Source: Pochonia chlamydosporia 170
Taxonomy: Eukaryota > Ascomycota > Sordariomycetes > Hypocreales > Clavicipitaceae
NCBI RefSeq assembly: GCF_001653235.2
Contig: NC_035792.1
Location: 5,146,001 to 5,210,000 of the forward strand
Direction of reading: 5' to 3'
DNA: 64,000 nucleotides
Position 1 is the first letter of the stretch; each line of letters starts with the position of its first letter. This document shows positions 62,859-64,000 of this stretch, one piece after another. The notes beneath the pieces were generated by a model. That model was not told the origin of the DNA, did no database searches, and saw only the letters and a list, made by a program, of their open reading frames with translations. The position numbers and the translations under genes are program-made.

Positions 62859-64000
62859 GAGTCTGTTTCTATGAGCCGATGGTACCGACGGGACTGGGGA
62901 CTTTATCGGAGCTCCCTGCCAGGATATTTCGTACAATGGCTGACATACCCGATGTGGTGGATTAAATCGTTCGATGTCAAGTGTATTTAGTTTTCATATG
63001 ATCCCACTGTTTTAGGTGGGAAATCAAGAGTCTGTAGGAGGAGTCTCGTTGCGCGATTCACTGGGGATCTTCTATCGATCGTTGTCCAGTTATCCAATCA
63101 AGCGTGCTATGTGACATTGTCATACTATAAGGATCTTGACCACCGGAACAACTCTCAGTCGACTCACTTCGTGACTTGTGGGGCAACAACCCTTGATGAC
63201 TGTTTCGCTGGATCCCGCCGGTATACATGTATATCAACCGTTTCTCTTTTCTCTTCGATAGTCAATTATACTTCTGCGTCAATACCTCATTTACAAAGAG
63301 TTATTTGGGTCGATTCTCGTCGAGATATCGAGCAAGCATAGATTCGTTCGGCCGGACAGCCTGTTGCGGTTTGGCGCCACGGCTAGACCCGCGGGGATAG
63401 TACATTGGCACCAGAATCTCGTCCTGGTTCCTCGTTGAATAATAATAACGCACCCATGGATGTTGCTTGCGATTGGTTAACGACTTGGGCATAGTGGGAT
63501 TCTAGTGTTCAAATTGTAAAAGCACAACAAGCAGAAGGGCGTCGGAATGTGTCGAGCGTCGCCTATGACAATGCGAACCCCCGTCGCCGATCATCCGATT
63601 CACTAGATATTACGATGACAATACTGAAAAGTTTTGCAGCTACCGCTTCGCAAGCGACCGCGCAGTGCAGAATCTCAGAAAAATAGACAAATGCAATTTC
63701 GTCACCTGCATATGAATCGCTGTTAAGCCGTTTATGTGAAGGGCCTCTAGCGAGTTGATTCAACTAACTAGTTCCTATGCTGTTTACTATCAAGATGGGG
63801 AAGAAGAGAATCTACTACATCGTGAGATAATGACAGCGCCTTATATCCCCCCATTGCGCCTCCATAGAATGTTCTAGAATGAATCTACTATGGGAGGTGG
63901 TGATAGACGGCGCAGCCGTTGTCCAAGCGGCCTTGGCCCGTTACAGTTTATGAGAACTAGCATCATCTTGTTCCTCAATAAGGTCGACATATTCAAACAG
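62859..64000. other. Non-coding, nothing recognised
   Basis: No gene, repeat or RNA that I can support. Short open frames lack motifs. Confidence 0.45.

Noticed and set aside
1..64000. Starship captain (DUF3435 tyrosine recombinase) or element ends
   Set aside because: I looked for an open frame or fragment resembling one and found none; the element, if it exists, must extend beyond the window.
63000..64000. Small frames at the right edge
   Set aside because: Short, motif-free and not distinguishable from chance.

Overview
The window is nuclear DNA of a filamentous ascomycete (Pezizomycotina). Short GT-AG introns of 47-94 nt, a 2EXR-domain protein, a DUF3723 protein, a RING-patatin protein, hAT, pogo/Fot1 and Helitron transposons and solo LTRs all fit. 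No core housekeeping gene is present, so it reads as an accessory, transposon-rich compartment. A 100-bp run of N marks an assembly gap.

Left part (1-14 kb) is gene-poor. It holds a small coiled-coil gene, a transthyretin-like gene with a nuclear-signal tail, a 2EXR gene, and two diverged copies of a two-gene module (a short coiled-coil gene facing a zinc-finger gene). The spacers carry diverged repeats.

Middle part (14-36 kb) has no recognisable transposon and is dense in unusual genes. They are an intron-containing coiled-coil/zinc-finger gene, DUF3723, a RING-patatin-like protein (PLP), a short MADS-box-like protein, several short coiled-coil proteins, a spliced secreted Ser/Thr-rich protein, a ferric-reductase-like membrane protein (FRE), a disordered protein ending in two RING fingers, and an ankyrin pair. 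DUF3723, PLP and FRE are three of the accessory families known to travel in fungal Starship elements. I therefore read this as Starship-type cargo, or cargo left from one, although no tyrosine-recombinase captain is visible here. The PLP and FRE copies keep long open frames but have lost key catalytic or cofactor residues. Most genes of this block have a strong TATA box about 55-85 bp before the start codon.

Right part (36-64 kb) is a transposon nest in host metabolic genes. Four hAT elements, a hAT fragment, a pogo element with about 100-bp inverted repeats, a Helitron helicase fragment and several solo LTRs lie there. One hAT (8-bp target duplication) splits an amidohydrolase gene. One solo LTR (5-bp duplication) splits the Helitron helicase. 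Another LTR provides the stop codon of a GH3 beta-glucosidase. An amidase lacking its N-terminal half lies near the end.
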